From positions 78,015,657 through 78,079,656 of the forward strand of contig CM019215.1 of assembly GCA_009741485.1 (NCBI GenBank): a stretch of 64,000 nt of DNA, written 5' to 3'. The first letter of the stretch is position 1. The number at the start of each line of letters is the position of its first letter. The DNA comes from Malurus cyaneus samueli. Taxonomy: Eukaryota; Chordata; Aves; Passeriformes; Maluridae. This document shows, piece by piece, positions 50,496 to 64,000 of the stretch. The notes beneath the pieces were generated by a model. It saw nothing but the letters and a program-made list of their open reading frames with translations, ran no database searches and was not told the DNA's origin. The position numbers and the translations under genes were made by a program.

Positions 50496-50880
50496 GTGAG
50501 GAAAGGCTGAGAGAGCTGCAGCTCTTTACACCAGAGGAGAGAAGGCTCAAGGTGATTTTATCCACGTGCACAAACACCTGAGGGGAGGATTCAAAGAGGA
50601 CAGAGCCAGGCTTTCTTCTGGGTTGCCCAGTGACAGGACCAGAGGCAATGGGCACAAATAAAAATGCAAGAGGTTCCTCTGAATATCAGGAAACAATTTT
50701 GTGTTGTGAGGGTGACTGAGTACTGGTGCAGGTTGTCGAGATGGTTGTGGAGTCTCCATCCTTGGAGTTATTAAAAAACTGTCTAGGCATGGTCCTGGGC
50801 AACCAGCTCTAGATGGACTTTTTTTGAGCAGGGCTGGGTGGGCAAGACAACCTCCAGATGTCTCTTAGAATCATAAAGAA
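50496..50880 (+). mobile_element. CR1 LINE fragment, 3' end
   Basis: Ordered CR1 blocks are 'tgaggaaaggctgagagagc' (50497-50516), 'agaggagagaaggctcaagg', 'gggttgcccagtgacaggac', 'gtggagtctccatccttgga', and the tail 'tctcttagaatcata'. The terminal repeats are degraded. It lies upstream of the predicted CDH10 promoter, opposite in sense to the gene. Confidence 0.93.
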
Positions 50881-53070
50881 TAATGATAAATAGTAGAGAG
50901 AGGTGATGGTAAGAATGGAGCAGAGGATCCCATAGCATGACTCTTAGCAAAGAGTGTAAGTACTGTAGAGGAATATATTGATAGTACTGGAAATGAGAGG
51001 CTGCTCATATAGGAAGGAGGAGCAAACTATTACACAATGCATGCATTAAGAAAAAAAATCCAACACAGCAATACTGTACTATTCTTCTAAAAGTGTCAAT
51101 GCCTCTCCATTCCATTCAACGGTGTTCATAACTGCTGCTGCTCTGACAATATCATCATTCCCTTTAACTGTCCATGCAGTCTCAGCCATGTCTCACAATG
51201 CCCTGACTTCTGTTATAAATCCCCTTTCATCTACTGAAATAGAAAAAACCCAAAAAAGTTGTTTGACTTCTTTGGGTCTCTAACATCTCATTTTAACCAA
51301 AGTATATCTTTCATTCATTGCAGTTATGCCATAGTGCACACATCCTGGTGTCTGCTAAAACTCTTTTGCTTTTATGAATCATCTGTCCTCCTACTCCTCT
51401 ATCTTTGGATGCAAATGTTCTGATGCTACAAGAGAATTTTAGTACAATAAACTCAAAAAGTTTATATCTACCTAGAAAGCATCCTTAAAGGTGGAATTAT
51501 GTGCCATTTATAAACGGAACATAATTCATGCAGAAGTCTACACACAGAGAAGATTAAATTACTAAGAAGGATGTCAATAAAACATCTCTATTGTATAAAA
51601 ATCTTGTCTATGGTTTATTTAATGATTAAGGAAAATAATTTATGACAACCGTAGAGACAAATCTTTATGGATTATTGGTAGCATTCTTGAAATAGCCTGT
51701 AATTTCTTTAGCAGTTAGAAGAGACTGAGTGCTTTTACAATATAGTTCTGTATTTAAACAAGCAACTAGAAGTCTTTTGTTAGAACAGACATCCTCTGGT
51801 TTGGACAAAAAATATTTCAGTATAATACTGTGAAAATAAGTACGAAAAATTATATCTTTACCTGACTTCACCAAAATTACTCTGTGAATTTTCCCTTTTC
51901 AAGTCAGTCAGTTGTTTGTTATTTTTTTTTTCTTTTTGTTAGTACTGATTCAAGCCTTGTTAAAGTTAATTTGCAGATATAAGGCATTACGTGGTGTAAA
52001 AATTTCACTGCACTGCAAGATGTCCTTAGTAATAGTTAAATGAAGGTTGCCAGTTCTCTCTTTTCCCTTGATCTTTCTGTTTCTTAATTTTCATTCACTG
52101 GTATCTGAACCAACAATGTTACAAACAATTGCAAAAACGTGTTGATTCCCAGCTGACATTAATATGTCTCTCTGCATTTGTAAGTGAATGATATATTTTA
52201 TATTTTGGGCTTGTTGACATATTTTCTTTAGATACATGGTTTTGATTTATTATCATATACCAATGTTGTTACACACAAATGTGTCACTGTAGTTTTATAA
52301 GGAGGTTTAGTGTCATTCCATTACAATTAAATAAGAATGTGCATGTAAATGCAATTGCAAATAAATTAACAACTACACAAGAAATCCATGCTCCCTTGAT
52401 AACATATCTGGAAGAATGCAGATTAAACATATCAATTTTGCATTTGGCAACTGTGATGATGATACATTAAGAATGGCTAAACTGCTAACCATCTTTAGAT
52501 CAATTGCTCACAATTGAAAGAAACTGTATTTCCACAGAGAACAAATGAAATTAAGCACTCATTCTCAGTCTAAATAACACCAGGAATTATATCTATAGAC
52601 AAAAGCTGACACTAAATCATAATCCTGCTCAGAAGAAATGGACAAAAATACAGAGAAATGTTACCTTTCAAAACGTGTATAATGTTGTAGATATATTACA
52701 TTTGAATTGTGAGATTTAGGGATGTCTTAAGCTCCTTGTTCATTGTGCTGTTCATATGCAATTAGCAGGATCCACAATGACTCTTTTAAGCTTTAACAAA
52801 TTATGATAAGTGCTACTCTTGTGCTATCCTCTACTTGTCAAGAGGTACACCTTAGAGTTAGTCTAGCAGATAAGAAGTGAAATACAGAAAGTACCAGTTA
52901 TTTCTTATGCTGTCCATGTTATGAGCCAAGCTTCCAGTGTACAAAGCAGTACACCTGAGGAAATGCTTTTTTCCAGAGAAGCTTTCATAGAGAATGACAT
53001 ATAGAGGGCACAAGTCAGGCAAGGAAAAAACATTAACAAAAACCCAACCAAAAAAAAAAAACAAACAAAT
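50881..53070. other. Intergenic AT-rich sequence, nothing recognised
   Basis: No gene, RNA or transposon could be supported between the two CR1 fragments. An A/C-rich run begins at about 53037 and leads into the poly-C tract. Confidence 0.55.
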
Positions 53071-53088
53071 CCCCCCCCCCCCCCCCCC
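53071..53088. repeat. Poly-C run of 18
   Basis: Eighteen consecutive C, directly preceded by an A/C tract (53037-53070). The minus strand reads as a G18 run. Confidence 0.95.
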
Positions 53089-53373
53089 ATTCTTTCCTAG
53101 CAGGTCTCAAATGATTTGTAGTTACCAAGTTCCATTAGTAGTCTTTCCTGTTCCTTCTAAGTTTTCACCTACAGGAATTAGCCATGTGCTTGTACTCCAT
53201 CTTTACTTGGAAACACCTCCTTAGGAGAGCTTTTACTAGGGACTGGATGAGAATTAATGTTCTGGCTGAGAATACAAGACAATGTAACAGCAGAGGTTGT
53301 TAAATATCTTATATTTTCTTATTAGAACTGATTCAGTTATCTGTTCTTTTACAGATTCTATTTATAAGAGCAT

Positions 53374-53646
53374 GTAGTCACAGGACAAGGTGGAACGGCT
53401 TAAAATTGAAAGAAGACAGGTTTAGATGAGATATTAGTAAAAAAATTCTCTGCTCTGAGGGTGGTGATGCACTGGAACAGATTGTCCAGAGAGGCTGTGG
53501 ATATTCCATCCCTGGAAGTGTACAAGGCCAGGTTAGACAGAGCTCTTTGCAACCTGTTCTAGTGAAAGGTGTCCCTGCCCAAGATGGAGGGTTTTAATTA
53601 AATGGTCTTTAAGGTCCCATCCAACATAACCTATTCCATTATTCTT
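53374..53646 (+). mobile_element. CR1 LINE fragment, 3' end
   Basis: The best preserved CR1 tail in the window. It runs from 'tagtcacaggacaaggtgga' through 'atgcactggaacagattgtc', 'agagaggctgtggatattcc', 'aaggtgtccctgcccaagat' and 'ggtctttaaggtcccatcca' to 'ctattccattattctt' at its end. Confidence 0.95.
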
Positions 53647-54271
53647 GTTTAGTAAGCCTAAGCAATTCAGTCCCTTATTTGGTAACTATAATTGCACAAG
53701 GATAAACTTAATGGTTAGAGAGAGGGAAGTTGTCTATCAACAGAAAAGTAATGTGGCATTGAATGTTTCACATCCAACCAAAAATAACAAGTGAGGTAAG
53801 TCCCCTATTGGATATCAACCTCAGGTTTTCCAAATAATTCAGAAAATATTTATTTCTATTCCAGATAATCTGGAAAAGAATCCAATCTACTTTTGAGAAT
53901 AGGTAGAAGGTGACTTCTATATAAATTCTTACTCAGTACCAAAACTCAGAGAGAAAACCAGGAGTTTCTATTCATACATTCAAAATACATGCATTTAAAT
54001 ATTACAGAAATAATAAGGCAGAATGTAGGATCCTTACACAAAAACAAACCAAGAATACTTCAAGTTCCTGGTTATAGCTGTTTCAGGCAAGTTTTTTTAG
54101 GGACACAAACTGACAACTTTTCTAAGCATATAAAATACTCTGCATATACAAACTGAACAATATGTTGTCCAGTATCCAATATCCAATAAGAAGAGAGACT
54201 CAGTGTTACTCATATATTTTAAACTAGAAGCAAAGAAAAAGAAAAGTTGAGGAAAAATTAGGGTGCTTCTG

Positions 54272-54337
54272 TAAAACAAAACAAAAAAAAAAAGAACCAA
54301 AAACAAAACCAAAAGAAAACAAAACAAAACAAAAAAA
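54272..54337. repeat. A/C-rich tract
   Basis: A runs broken by C and CC, with two G bases, similar in type to 36837-36914. Confidence 0.95.
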
Positions 54338-57300
54338 TGGTATAGATGGCTGTTAAAAAAAGTGTACCAAGAAGCAGTAATAAGTCTTAGTATTCTTGTA
54401 GCAAAGGAAAAAGGCACTGAAACAACGAATGCTAGCACCTTTTCTTAACATCGAAGTTTACCCTGAATTCCCAATCACAAAGTCAAATTTCTTATCTGTA
54501 TGTTTTTACATTGAATTAAGGGGAAAAAGACCAAAGCCAGGCTCGTATAAAATAGAAGGATTACACTTTGGAATGAACAATCAAAAAGCTGATAATTGAC
54601 TGAAACTTTGCATCTGCACCTAAACAATGTAGCTGTTGCACAAGCACCTTTTTATTTTTTCTACCTCTCCTAGTAGTATGTCTTAAACTTTCTTAATTTT
54701 GCTAGAGGAATAGCAATATCTTTCTCTGAGGAAGGAGTACAAACAACTCACTGTAGTTTGCACAACCATCCTCAATATCTGTGAGCAGAACTGTTTGTTT
54801 TCTAAGCTCTGTGCTCACATATTTTAGATTTTTATTTTTTTTTTCTGGAAAATTTCCTATGCTTCCCTATGCCAAATACAACCCCAGAGGCAGATCAGTC
54901 AGGATGCTTGTGTCTTAAATAGCACCCTTGATTAGAATTCATGTTTCTTAATATTTCAGTGGGGTGTAAAACAGGCAGAGATCTACCAGACTGAAGAAGA
55001 ATGACTGTTCTCACCTGGCAGAAAACACTTCAGAGTGCAGATATGTGCTCAGTTCTAAGATCAGAGGCAGGTTGCCTGAAGTCAACACGTTCTTATCCAT
55101 GTTTGGATGACACAGTTGTTCCTCCTTAAAGCTTGAAATTTGATCTTCCTGTATTGAGAAAAGAATTGAAGTGTCACTGAAAGAATGTCTCATTTTCAAG
55201 TCAGTTTGTCCTTTACTGGTTCCTACAAAAAGAATAGCACTTACATTGTGTGCAGATCATCAAGCTTTCAGACAAAGAGATATTTTAATTATCAAAAGGA
55301 AAGTTTTAGCCAAACAGCAACACACTAAATTGCAATTGAAAATCATGTGATCGCTAGAGGCGAGTCTCCTTTTAGAAATGGATGTTCCCAGAGTAGGCAA
55401 ATATGTACATAATCAAGGACATGACTATGCACGTACCTTATACTAAAATTTAGCCTGTAGTTAATATAAGGAGTCGTCATCATTTAATGTCCAGTTAGTG
55501 GTTTAAATAAAATCACTTTATTGCTTGGACAACCGCCCAACAAATAAGTGCCCACATCATAAATACGCATCCATAAAAATCACCATCAGTACTCATTAGA
55601 GTAGCAACCTTGTTGGCAGACTCAACAGAAATGGAAAGGAGATTTGCTTAGATGACAGCAAAACATCTGATGCCAGAATAAAAATGGATGAACAAACACA
55701 GAAAGCACAAGCACAGAAAACTCCCTATGAAGACAGATGAGCTTAAAATCAATCAATCGATCAATCAGTTACATTTGATTGTCCCAAAATCAAATGAAAG
55801 CTAATTCCATACGGTGTGTTGCTTCATTGTTGGTTTTCATGGCTTAGTCAAAATAAGGCAAGGGAAAATTCTTGCAAATAGTATAACAGAACACAGTTAA
55901 ACCAATATTTCAAAGTCACATTATAGTACTTTTGTGTACAGCTTTACACTTCTTTCTGTAATATTGCACACTTCCTGGCATAAACAAAAATGAAAGGGTT
56001 ATTTTTGTGTTTTGTTAGATAATTTTAATAGCAGGATATGGATTTCTTTGCTACCTTTAATTTAGAAATTGTTACATTTATATTACTCCAAATGTAAATG
56101 TGAAACTGTTCTGTAGTTTATACACATACTTGTTACCACAATGGTGTAACGAACTGTTTCTTATCTTCTGGAAAATGCACTGAAACCAAAAAGGAATAAA
56201 CTGAATAAAATTATATAGGTACCATTCTAGAAACATATTCCTCTTTAATAAGATATTTTGATGCAAGGGTCAGGAAGTGACCTAAAAGTTATAGGAAAGT
56301 AATTTATCTTCAAACTCTGACCTGTCTTCATTTAAGCAAAATATGGCCTTTAGTAACATAGTAAAATAAACCTCTAAACAATGATTCACAATTCAGTCAT
56401 TTAATGCTTTCTCTTTTTGTTCAAAAATGTCACAACACAGCATAAAATGGATTTCCCATACAGCTTTTAAAAAGACCCTACTATTTTGGCCTCAGGACAA
56501 TAGCATTACAAAAGGAAAAAAAAAAAAAAATCAAATGAACCAGAACCAAACAAACCAACACAAAAAGGAAACTCAATCAAAGAAGACCCAAATAAGCCAA
56601 CACCCTTTTATAGCTTATCTTCAAACTGAACATCAGACAAGAGGCCTGGGTATGCTCTCTTGTTAGGTCATTTGTTGAACTGCATTCTTAGCCTGGAAAA
56701 GCAAGTATTTGAGAGTTTCAACTTCTGGCATTTTTTAATTATGCTTCTGTGCAGTATAACATGAAGTTATAAGGTCTAATGAAGGCCTACGGGAGACTAT
56801 TAGCACAAGGGTTTTTTTGGCCCTAGCAAATAATTTTTAATATTAATTTTGTCATTAATGCCTTATGCAGAATTAGTAATTAAGAGATGCAGACAAAAGA
56901 ACAGAACCCTGAAAACCAGGCTGTCATTGTTTAACAGTTTTAGCTTAATATTTTCCTTGTTTAGTTTTTTATTTTAAGTAATGTAAAAAATAAAAAAAAA
57001 AATTTAAAAAGTCTTTAAAAGGTAACAGGTCTCTTAGATTTCAGGACAGTTAAGTTGTACAGAAAATACAATGCACAGGACACTCAGAGAGAATACCATG
57101 GCAGCCTCCCAGGTTTCATCATGAAGAAAAGAACACTCCTGTGTTTTTGAAGAACTGACATAACTTACATGAATCAAATAATGTAAAATTCAACACTATG
57201 CTATGAAAGCTGTAAGATGATGCATGAGACATAACTGACTATTAATGAGTACAGAGAAGAAGCTGATAACTGTAGCAAATCCCTTCTATAAGTATTATTC

Positions 57301-59932
57301 AATAGCTTATAAACGTTATATGCTTTCTAGTCTAATAGTAACTACACATGTCAAGTTCTAGAGATAATAAACTCTATTCCATCTCCATCATAAATGCCTT
57401 TTGTGAATTTTGGCCAATCCCTTATCTGTGTTCATCACAACGATGGAGATATTAATTACAGAAAGAATATATTTCATCTTCAATTTGCAAATTGCTCAGG
57501 CAAAGCTTACAGTTTCCTTGCATTTCTTCTGCATAATTAATCATTTAATTCTCAGATGACAAATTTTTTTCCACTGAAATTTATGCAATGCTGGCTAATT
57601 TTTCTTGAAACATATATGATACTGTGTTTCTTTCCTAATTGTGTAAGTCTAGACTTTAAACAATTAAAATTCTGTTACGAGCCAAAAAATATTGGTGAAA
57701 TGTATTGGGAAATAATGTCTCAGTTGCCATTAAAGAACTGTCATGAAATAACTTCAGTAGGAATTACCAAATAATAATTGTATTAATTTAATTTTTATTC
57801 ATTGGTTTTCCCCAGAAATGTAAGAAGTATCACACTAATGTTCATACCATGATATTAGAAAGCAATTGTATGTTAACAATAATAGCAATAAGCAGCAACT
57901 ATTTATATGCTTTTCTACAAAGGGTATTAGAATACATTATACTTTTATAAAAAGTGTTTGGAGATATTTGTTATATATGTATCCAGAAGAACAATTCTAA
58001 AGTTTGCACTAAATTTGACAAATTTTGAAGGTCACCATTTCCACTGAAATGTCAAAAGATTTTCCCCAAACCCAGGAATGTTTCCTGAACACTTTACTCA
58101 AAAGTGAGAACCTAGACAAAGAGAGATGGAAATAGTGCGCGCAGAGAGCAGCAGTTAACATTCCACTATGACAAGAAACATTTATGTAGAAAATACAGTC
58201 CAAAAGAAAAAAAATCAATCCAAAACATTCTAGCCTACAGAGGTGAGGTCACTGCAGTTAGGATTAGACAAACCTTCTATGGATCACTAGAAAGGCCAAA
58301 ACGAAACCAAAGTGTTCATTAAAGACATGTTGCTTTTCTCAAAATGAGAGTCTTTTTGGGTCAAGCTAACAGAAACTCAGGTTTTCTGGTGAACACAATA
58401 TGCCTTAACCTTCACATCATACAGGACAGACACAATTATGTTATTTCATAACAGCATGCAATATTTCAAAGACATTTTGGATTTAAATCTTTATTTCTCA
58501 CTTTAAAATGTTGTAAAAATAAGAGAAGTAATCTTATCAAAGCATCCAGAATATCAAAAGCAACACTCTTAGATTACAGTCATATTCTGAAGTTTCAGTC
58601 CTTCTAGAATAATTTTTTTTTTTTTTATTTTCAAGATCTAAATTAGAAATGTCCCTTCAGATTCTGAGAAAGTAACAACTGAGAGAAGCAAAACCATTGT
58701 GCTTTGTTAAAAGGTGACAGGTACTGCAGCAGAGCGAGCCTTATAGTAATCTTTGTCATCTTCCTTCTGACTTTCCTTCAGACACTGTGGACATACACAT
58801 GAATAAATAGCCATATCGAGATCTGCATTGCTTCATTGTTAATTTTTCTGGGTATTTCTAGTGTGGAATATTTTTAAAAATAGACTGCTTTCCTTAGAAT
58901 GGAAGCATTCGGAAAAGAACCTTGAATGTGATGGAAAGCAAATGAAACAATACTTCATTTAAACAGTAATTTATATACCATGATTTTATTTCAAAAGACA
59001 TTATTTTTAACTCTGAAATTTATCCTTAGGTTTATTTTCAAGATGTAAATCAGCCTTTACAATTCTTTGTCTTTGAATAGGGGTTCACAAAAACAACTTC
59101 AATCTAATCCTTAAATAAAGCCATTTCATTATCTACTGACCTTGACTATGAGCAGCTCTTTTCTATGAAATAGTTAAATTGTGATGAACCATCATTCAGT
59201 TTCTATTTCATAATTGCTATTGGATTTTTATTTTCCTGTGCAAAAGAATAGAGGGAAAAAGAGTGAAACTACATTACATTAGAAGTATTTTTTAAAAGAT
59301 GGGAGGGTCAAACTTTAGCTTAGACAAATTTAGGGAAAGCCTTCATGTAAGTCATTGAATGAATTTTAAAAAATAGAGCAGTTTTAGTTTAACCAGCTTT
59401 GCAGAAATCGTTCAGTTTCTCTTAAACAAAGCATAAGAAAATAGTAAGCAGGAAATACAAATGTCATTCTTGTGTGTGAGTGAACATACCTTTCAGGACA
59501 ACAGCATTTGAGTTTCTAGTTTTAGTTGGTGTGACTTTTTCATGTGAATCAAAATCAAGAGAGCTTCTGAATGGCAAAAGAACTTAAAAAAATTATTTGG
59601 GTTGAACTATTCTAGTTGTGAAATTTTTCTGTGACTTTTTTTTTCTGTTAGCATTGGAAAAGGAAGAAATCATGTGTGAGTGACAACGAATCTTTTGAAC
59701 TCTTCTTAAGTGTTGTTCTTATCCCTCTCATCCCCAGTTAACTGAAGAGGTGTGGATTTTAAAAAAAAAAAAAAGCTCAGAATGATTGTATATGCAGTAA
59801 TAACTAATTTCTAGAATAAAAAAACTGAACCAAGCCAAGACGCATTAAAGAACTGAAGATGAGTACACACCACACCATATATAGAAACGAGCTCTCATTC
59901 TGAGATGCCAAGAGTCACAGTGTTTCAAAACT
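54338..59932. other. Intergenic AT-rich sequence, nothing recognised
   Basis: Only minor simple sequence is visible, such as a (TCAA)n run with central palindrome 'tcaatcgatcaa' near 55754 and A runs at 56515-56530 and 56990-57001. No gene could be supported. Confidence 0.55.
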
Positions 59933-59955
59933 AAAAAAAAAAAAAAAAAAAAAAA
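59933..59955. repeat. Poly-A tract
   Basis: Twenty-three consecutive A. A shorter A run lies at 59761-59774. Confidence 0.95.
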
Positions 59956-61791
59956 GACTTTTCAATTAAAACTCGTGGGTAAATAGCAAGGGGGTCAAAT
60001 AGTAAAATAGTAGGCAGAAGATATGCTAGTTTCTGAATAAACTTTACTTTTTAATGAAAGAAGACATGGCTAGCTGCATATACAATTGCCTTACACTGTT
60101 CAGAAGTGATTTGCCATCATTTTTCAAGGTATTTCTCTACTCTTTTTGAGTAATTTAGATAGGTATGAAGGATTCACATTTTGTGCTAGATATAATTTTG
60201 TGAGTTTACAGAATAAATCACAGTAGTGCACAAGCTCTCACACAAATTCTGCTTAATGACATATTAAAAAACGTAAGTAAGACGGTTGCATACATGGCAT
60301 GAATACACATGTAAGATATTGCATATCACATAGAAAAATACTACTGTACATGTAATAAACCTTCCCTGTGAATGTCAGCAGATTTGAGATGGAGGATTAG
60401 GAACCTGTACAATTTGCTTGTCAGATTAAAACAAATAAATCCCTACAGAACTTAGAGATGCACAGATTAGGCAAAAGGTGATTAATACTAAACATTTTTA
60501 TGCCATGACAAAATATTACCCTCAATTGCATAAAAAAAAAATAAATAAGGGGAGAGTGAAGGACTCAGCAGCCATTGACACTGGGAATGTGTGCCTGGGA
60601 TTGTGTCACGAGATATGCTGACCAAGAACTTTTCTTGGCCATATGACATTTGTATCATTTCTCCTGAATGAGTTCTGGTATCTAATGAAGGGTGAGTACA
60701 CATTAAATCTTTAGAAAAAATTAGCTTAAAAAGTCAGCCAACAAGAAGAAACAAATGCACTGGAAATTAGCCTCCTACAAACTCACGAGTATTCCAGTAA
60801 CTCAGGGAACTATTAAAAATAAAAACTTTTTTATTTGCTTGAGCCTGATAAATATCTTATTTCTGTTGTTTATATCAGTGAAACATCCAGAAGGTCTCCA
60901 GTTTATTGGCTCTCTGTAACCAAGTTGTCTTACTAATTTGTCATTCTTGGCCCAAGAACATCTTATTTTATCTGAGTTCCAAGGTTAATTTCCAAAGAGA
61001 ATTAATGACCAAAAAAAGGAACTATATTCTTTCCCTTGCCAGATGCTTCACTTACAGAGCATTAACAAGTTAAGAGATCTTGATTATTTATCTCAGTCTA
61101 CTTTAGTAGATTGAGTCATTAGTTATGAAAAGCTTTAATGCTGTTACAACAACTGAGATGAAATAGGGAGGTGGCACGTATATTATTTATCAATTTGTCT
61201 CTGTAATTTCAAAGAAAACTTATTCAAGAAATAAATACTACATTTTGTCTGGTGGAAAAAGGAATGAAATTAACAAAACTCAATTGGCAGGAGACAGTAT
61301 TAGGGCAACCATTCCGTAATGACTGAAAAAAAATTCTGCTGCCCAGGACACATCCTCAAACTAATAATGCTAACATGCCAATTTATTTTTCAAGTTGAAT
61401 TTTTTTGATAAATATGCAATAGTAATATAATAGTTAAATAAAAACTAGAGATGTTAGGGTGCCTGTATACATCACCACTTGTTATTTATCACTAAGTATT
61501 GCCTGGATTTGAACCGCATAGTGTTAGGTTACCATTCAAGGTAGACAGGTTGATTTTAAAGTGTCTCTAATGGCCATGTGTAATGAAAGAAAGATGATAT
61601 TTGAATATTGGTTACATAATTTAAAAATATTTAAAATATATTTCACCGCTCCCTGAGGCAAAAATTGTTTTAACTTATTCAGACGCAAAATTTTTGAATG
61701 GGACATAATTTATGAAAAGTCATCAAGTCCCCACCTGTAGAAACCGTAACTTTTTCACCGAGGCAGCAAAAGCTTTTTCTTTCTTTCCTGT
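59956..61791. other. Intergenic AT-rich sequence, nothing recognised
   Basis: No repeat family, exon or RNA gene could be supported. Confidence 0.55.
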
Positions 61792-61912
61792 TGAAGTTCC
61801 ACCTGAACATGAGGAAACACTTCTTTCCTGAGCAGGTAACCAATCACTGGAACAGATTGTCCAGAGAGGCTGTGTCGCCTCCCTCGCCAGAGTTATTCAA
61901 GAATTTGCCAGT
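61792..61912 (+). mobile_element. Short CR1 LINE fragment
   Basis: Internal piece of the CR1 3' region: 'gaagttccacctgaacatga' (61793-61812), 'ggaaacacttctttcctg', 'cactggaacagattgtccag' (61846-61865), 'agaggctgtgtcgcctcc' and 'agttattcaagaatttg'. The CR1 terminus is absent, so the fragment is truncated at both ends or too diverged to follow. Confidence 0.88.
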
Positions 61913-62900
61913 GTGCCAGCACAAAGGGTAGTAAAGGCCTTGGTTCTATAAGGCCTGCTCAGCAACAACAAAAATATCTCTTTATGATCAATCATTGTTA
62001 CCCCGGCCAAAACCAGCAGAAATTTTCATTCCATCATCTGTTGGCCCCAGGCTTTCTTTTTTTTTTAATGAAACTACTCTTCCTAAAAATTTGTGATTTC
62101 TTCATCAATAAAAATTACAATGATTTTCAGTACTAAGTATCATAAAAATGAATTCATTATTTGCTGCTGCCTTAAGTTAGGGGGCTACAGAGGGAAGTTA
62201 ATAACTTGCCTAACTTATCTTGGAAAGGTGTTGTAAAAATGTTTAATTGTCTTCTACCTTGTGGATTTGGAAGGCACATTAAATAACGCAGTTTAACAAG
62301 TACTCTTTTATACAGTGCACTACATAAAAATTGTATATATTACTTTGGAGGAAATTATTTTAAGAATCATTGCAATTATAGTGGTGTTTGTCTCTTCTTC
62401 TCCAAAGCAGCTGTTTGCAAGAATGATATCTTGCATTTTATATCTGCAATGATTTATACAGCTCAGCTGAAATGCCTATTCAATATGCAACACAATATAA
62501 TCACCTATCACATGTGTACATTTTTTACAAATTGAAGATATTCCTCTTGCATGTAGCTTTATCAAATAATCATATAAACTTTACACAATCAGCTAATAAG
62601 GAAAATGCAAGGTCACAGTAACAATATCATTTTTGCAAAAATACTGAGTCATTTATAAAGGTCTAGGAAGAGATAATGCCATGCCAAGAACATGATTTTT
62701 CCATTATTCCAAGTTGTTTGATCTTATTTCAATGAATTTCTGAAAATAAAGCCCAGTATTTTAGATTTTGAACTTGTTTTTTGTTCAGTTTGTTTTCAAA
62801 TTCTTTATCACTATATCTCCAGTTACTAAGATTAATTCTAATCTCAGAATTAAAGAACAAGAAAAAGCCAATCCCAAGCAACATATACAGATAGATAATG
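61913..62900. other. Intergenic AT-rich sequence, nothing recognised
   Basis: No feature could be supported. Confidence 0.55.
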
Positions 62901-62984
62901 TTGGGTTTTGGTTTGTTTGGTTTTGTTTCTTTTTTGTTGTTATTGTTTTGTTTGTTTGGGTTTTTGGGTTTTGGTTTTTTTTTT
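62901..62984. repeat. T/G-rich tract with spaced G groups
   Basis: About 84 bases of T and G with very few other bases. GG and GGG groups are spaced by three to five T, for example 'gggtttttgggttttgg' (62958-62974). It is the complementary type to the A/C tract at 7699-7873. Confidence 0.95.
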
Positions 62985-63865
62985 ATTATTTTCTATAGAA
63001 GGTAAAGTCAAAAAATATCTAATCAAAAATTAAAACTCAAAACCAGAAGAGTAATCAAAATGGGTAACAGAACATGGAAAAAAAAATAAAAGGTAAGTTA
63101 ATTTTCCTGTGACAGGAAAAGGAAATGAGTGGAAATATACCTCGGATGAAACTAGTAAGATATGTACTTGGAATATATATATGAACACAAGTAGAAAATC
63201 ATCTAACCACTTCCTCTGCATTGAGCAAGTATTCAAGTTGCTTCAATCAGGCATTCATTTTTCTAATGATGTATATAGTTTATTGCAAATTCAAACAGAA
63301 AACTAAAATTTCTTTCAGAATTCACTGTCCCACATGTTATTGCGATGCAGCACAATAATCTTGGTGATGCTTAGGCACAGATTAAGGGACCCTGAATGTC
63401 ATACTATGTTACTCATGGATCTGAGGCAGACCTCCCTGTACCTTTTCGTTAAATGAAAACACTCAGAGGTACCAAGACGTTTGATCCTTTGCAGTATTTT
63501 ATTTAAATATAACCTGGAATAATGAAACTTGTTTAAGTAAAGATTCAACTTTGTTCAAGCAAATAAAAGGTTCAGAAAACAGACCTGAAGACTCTGGTAC
63601 TCATTTCAGCACGATGCCACGTAGCTGCATGTCCACTGCCACTGCTGAACAAGTAAATGCCTCTTTCAGAGAAATGTACAAGTTGAATAACACTAGACAG
63701 CACGAAAAACCCCAACTTTGCATTGTGACCTGTCCCTGAAGGTGGGATAACTGATGTTCTTGTCATACATCCCTTGGATGGATTAGAGTGAAATGACACT
63801 ATTTATGTAGGTGGCAGGCTTATTTTAAAACAATTTGGTTGCAATAGAGAGGCATAATGTAGCTG

Positions 63866-63908
63866 GGTTTTTTTTGTTTGTTTTTTTGTTTTTTTGTTTT
63901 TTGTTTTT
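63866..63908. repeat. T/G-rich tract
   Basis: GGG followed by T runs broken by single G bases. Confidence 0.95.
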
Positions 63909-64000
63909 ATCCATAGAAACATAACAATATAAAAGTATAAAGAAAATATATAAGGAAAAGAAAGAAAGAAAGGATAAGAGTAGATAGAGGATCTCTCTCT

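Overview
The window looks like AT-rich, gene-poor bird nuclear DNA. It holds five CR1 (chicken repeat 1) LINE fragments and a solo LTR of a family typical of birds. It has one recognisable protein-coding exon, with vertebrate splice signals. I see no bacterial genes, operons, CRISPR arrays, tRNA or rRNA genes.

The gene is on the minus strand and is most likely CDH10 (cadherin-10, a type II classical cadherin). Its first coding exon is at 2429-2809. It carries 150 bases of 5' UTR, the start codon at 2659-2657, a signal peptide, a short prodomain, a furin site and the start of extracellular cadherin domain 1. It ends at a consensus splice donor. Bases 1-2428 are the start of the next intron, which runs off the window. 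The acceptor at 2810-2838 opens a long first intron of about 43 kb. Its upstream end is probably the CpG-richer block at about 45700-46320, which I interpret as the promoter and non-coding first exon. Two donors are possible there, at 46103/46102 and 45706/45705. From about 46320 to 64000 the sequence is 5' flank with no recognisable gene.

The first intron contains a 5.1 kb direct duplication (8124-13221 and 13341-18438). The two copies differ mainly by small indels and in microsatellite length. The 119-base spacer between them is a noisy partial copy of an interior segment of the same unit. That pattern suggests uncollapsed haplotypes or an assembly join at least as much as a real tandem duplication. 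Other content is the solo LTR (23583-24138), CR1 fragments (936-1619, 40224-40472, 50496-50880, 53374-53646, 61792-61912), simple repeats, and several long tracts made almost only of A and C or of T and G.

I found no new multi-gene system. The observations most worth checking are the duplication and its junction, the first-exon candidates, and upstream ORFs in the predicted 5' UTR, including one that would stay in frame across the long first intron.
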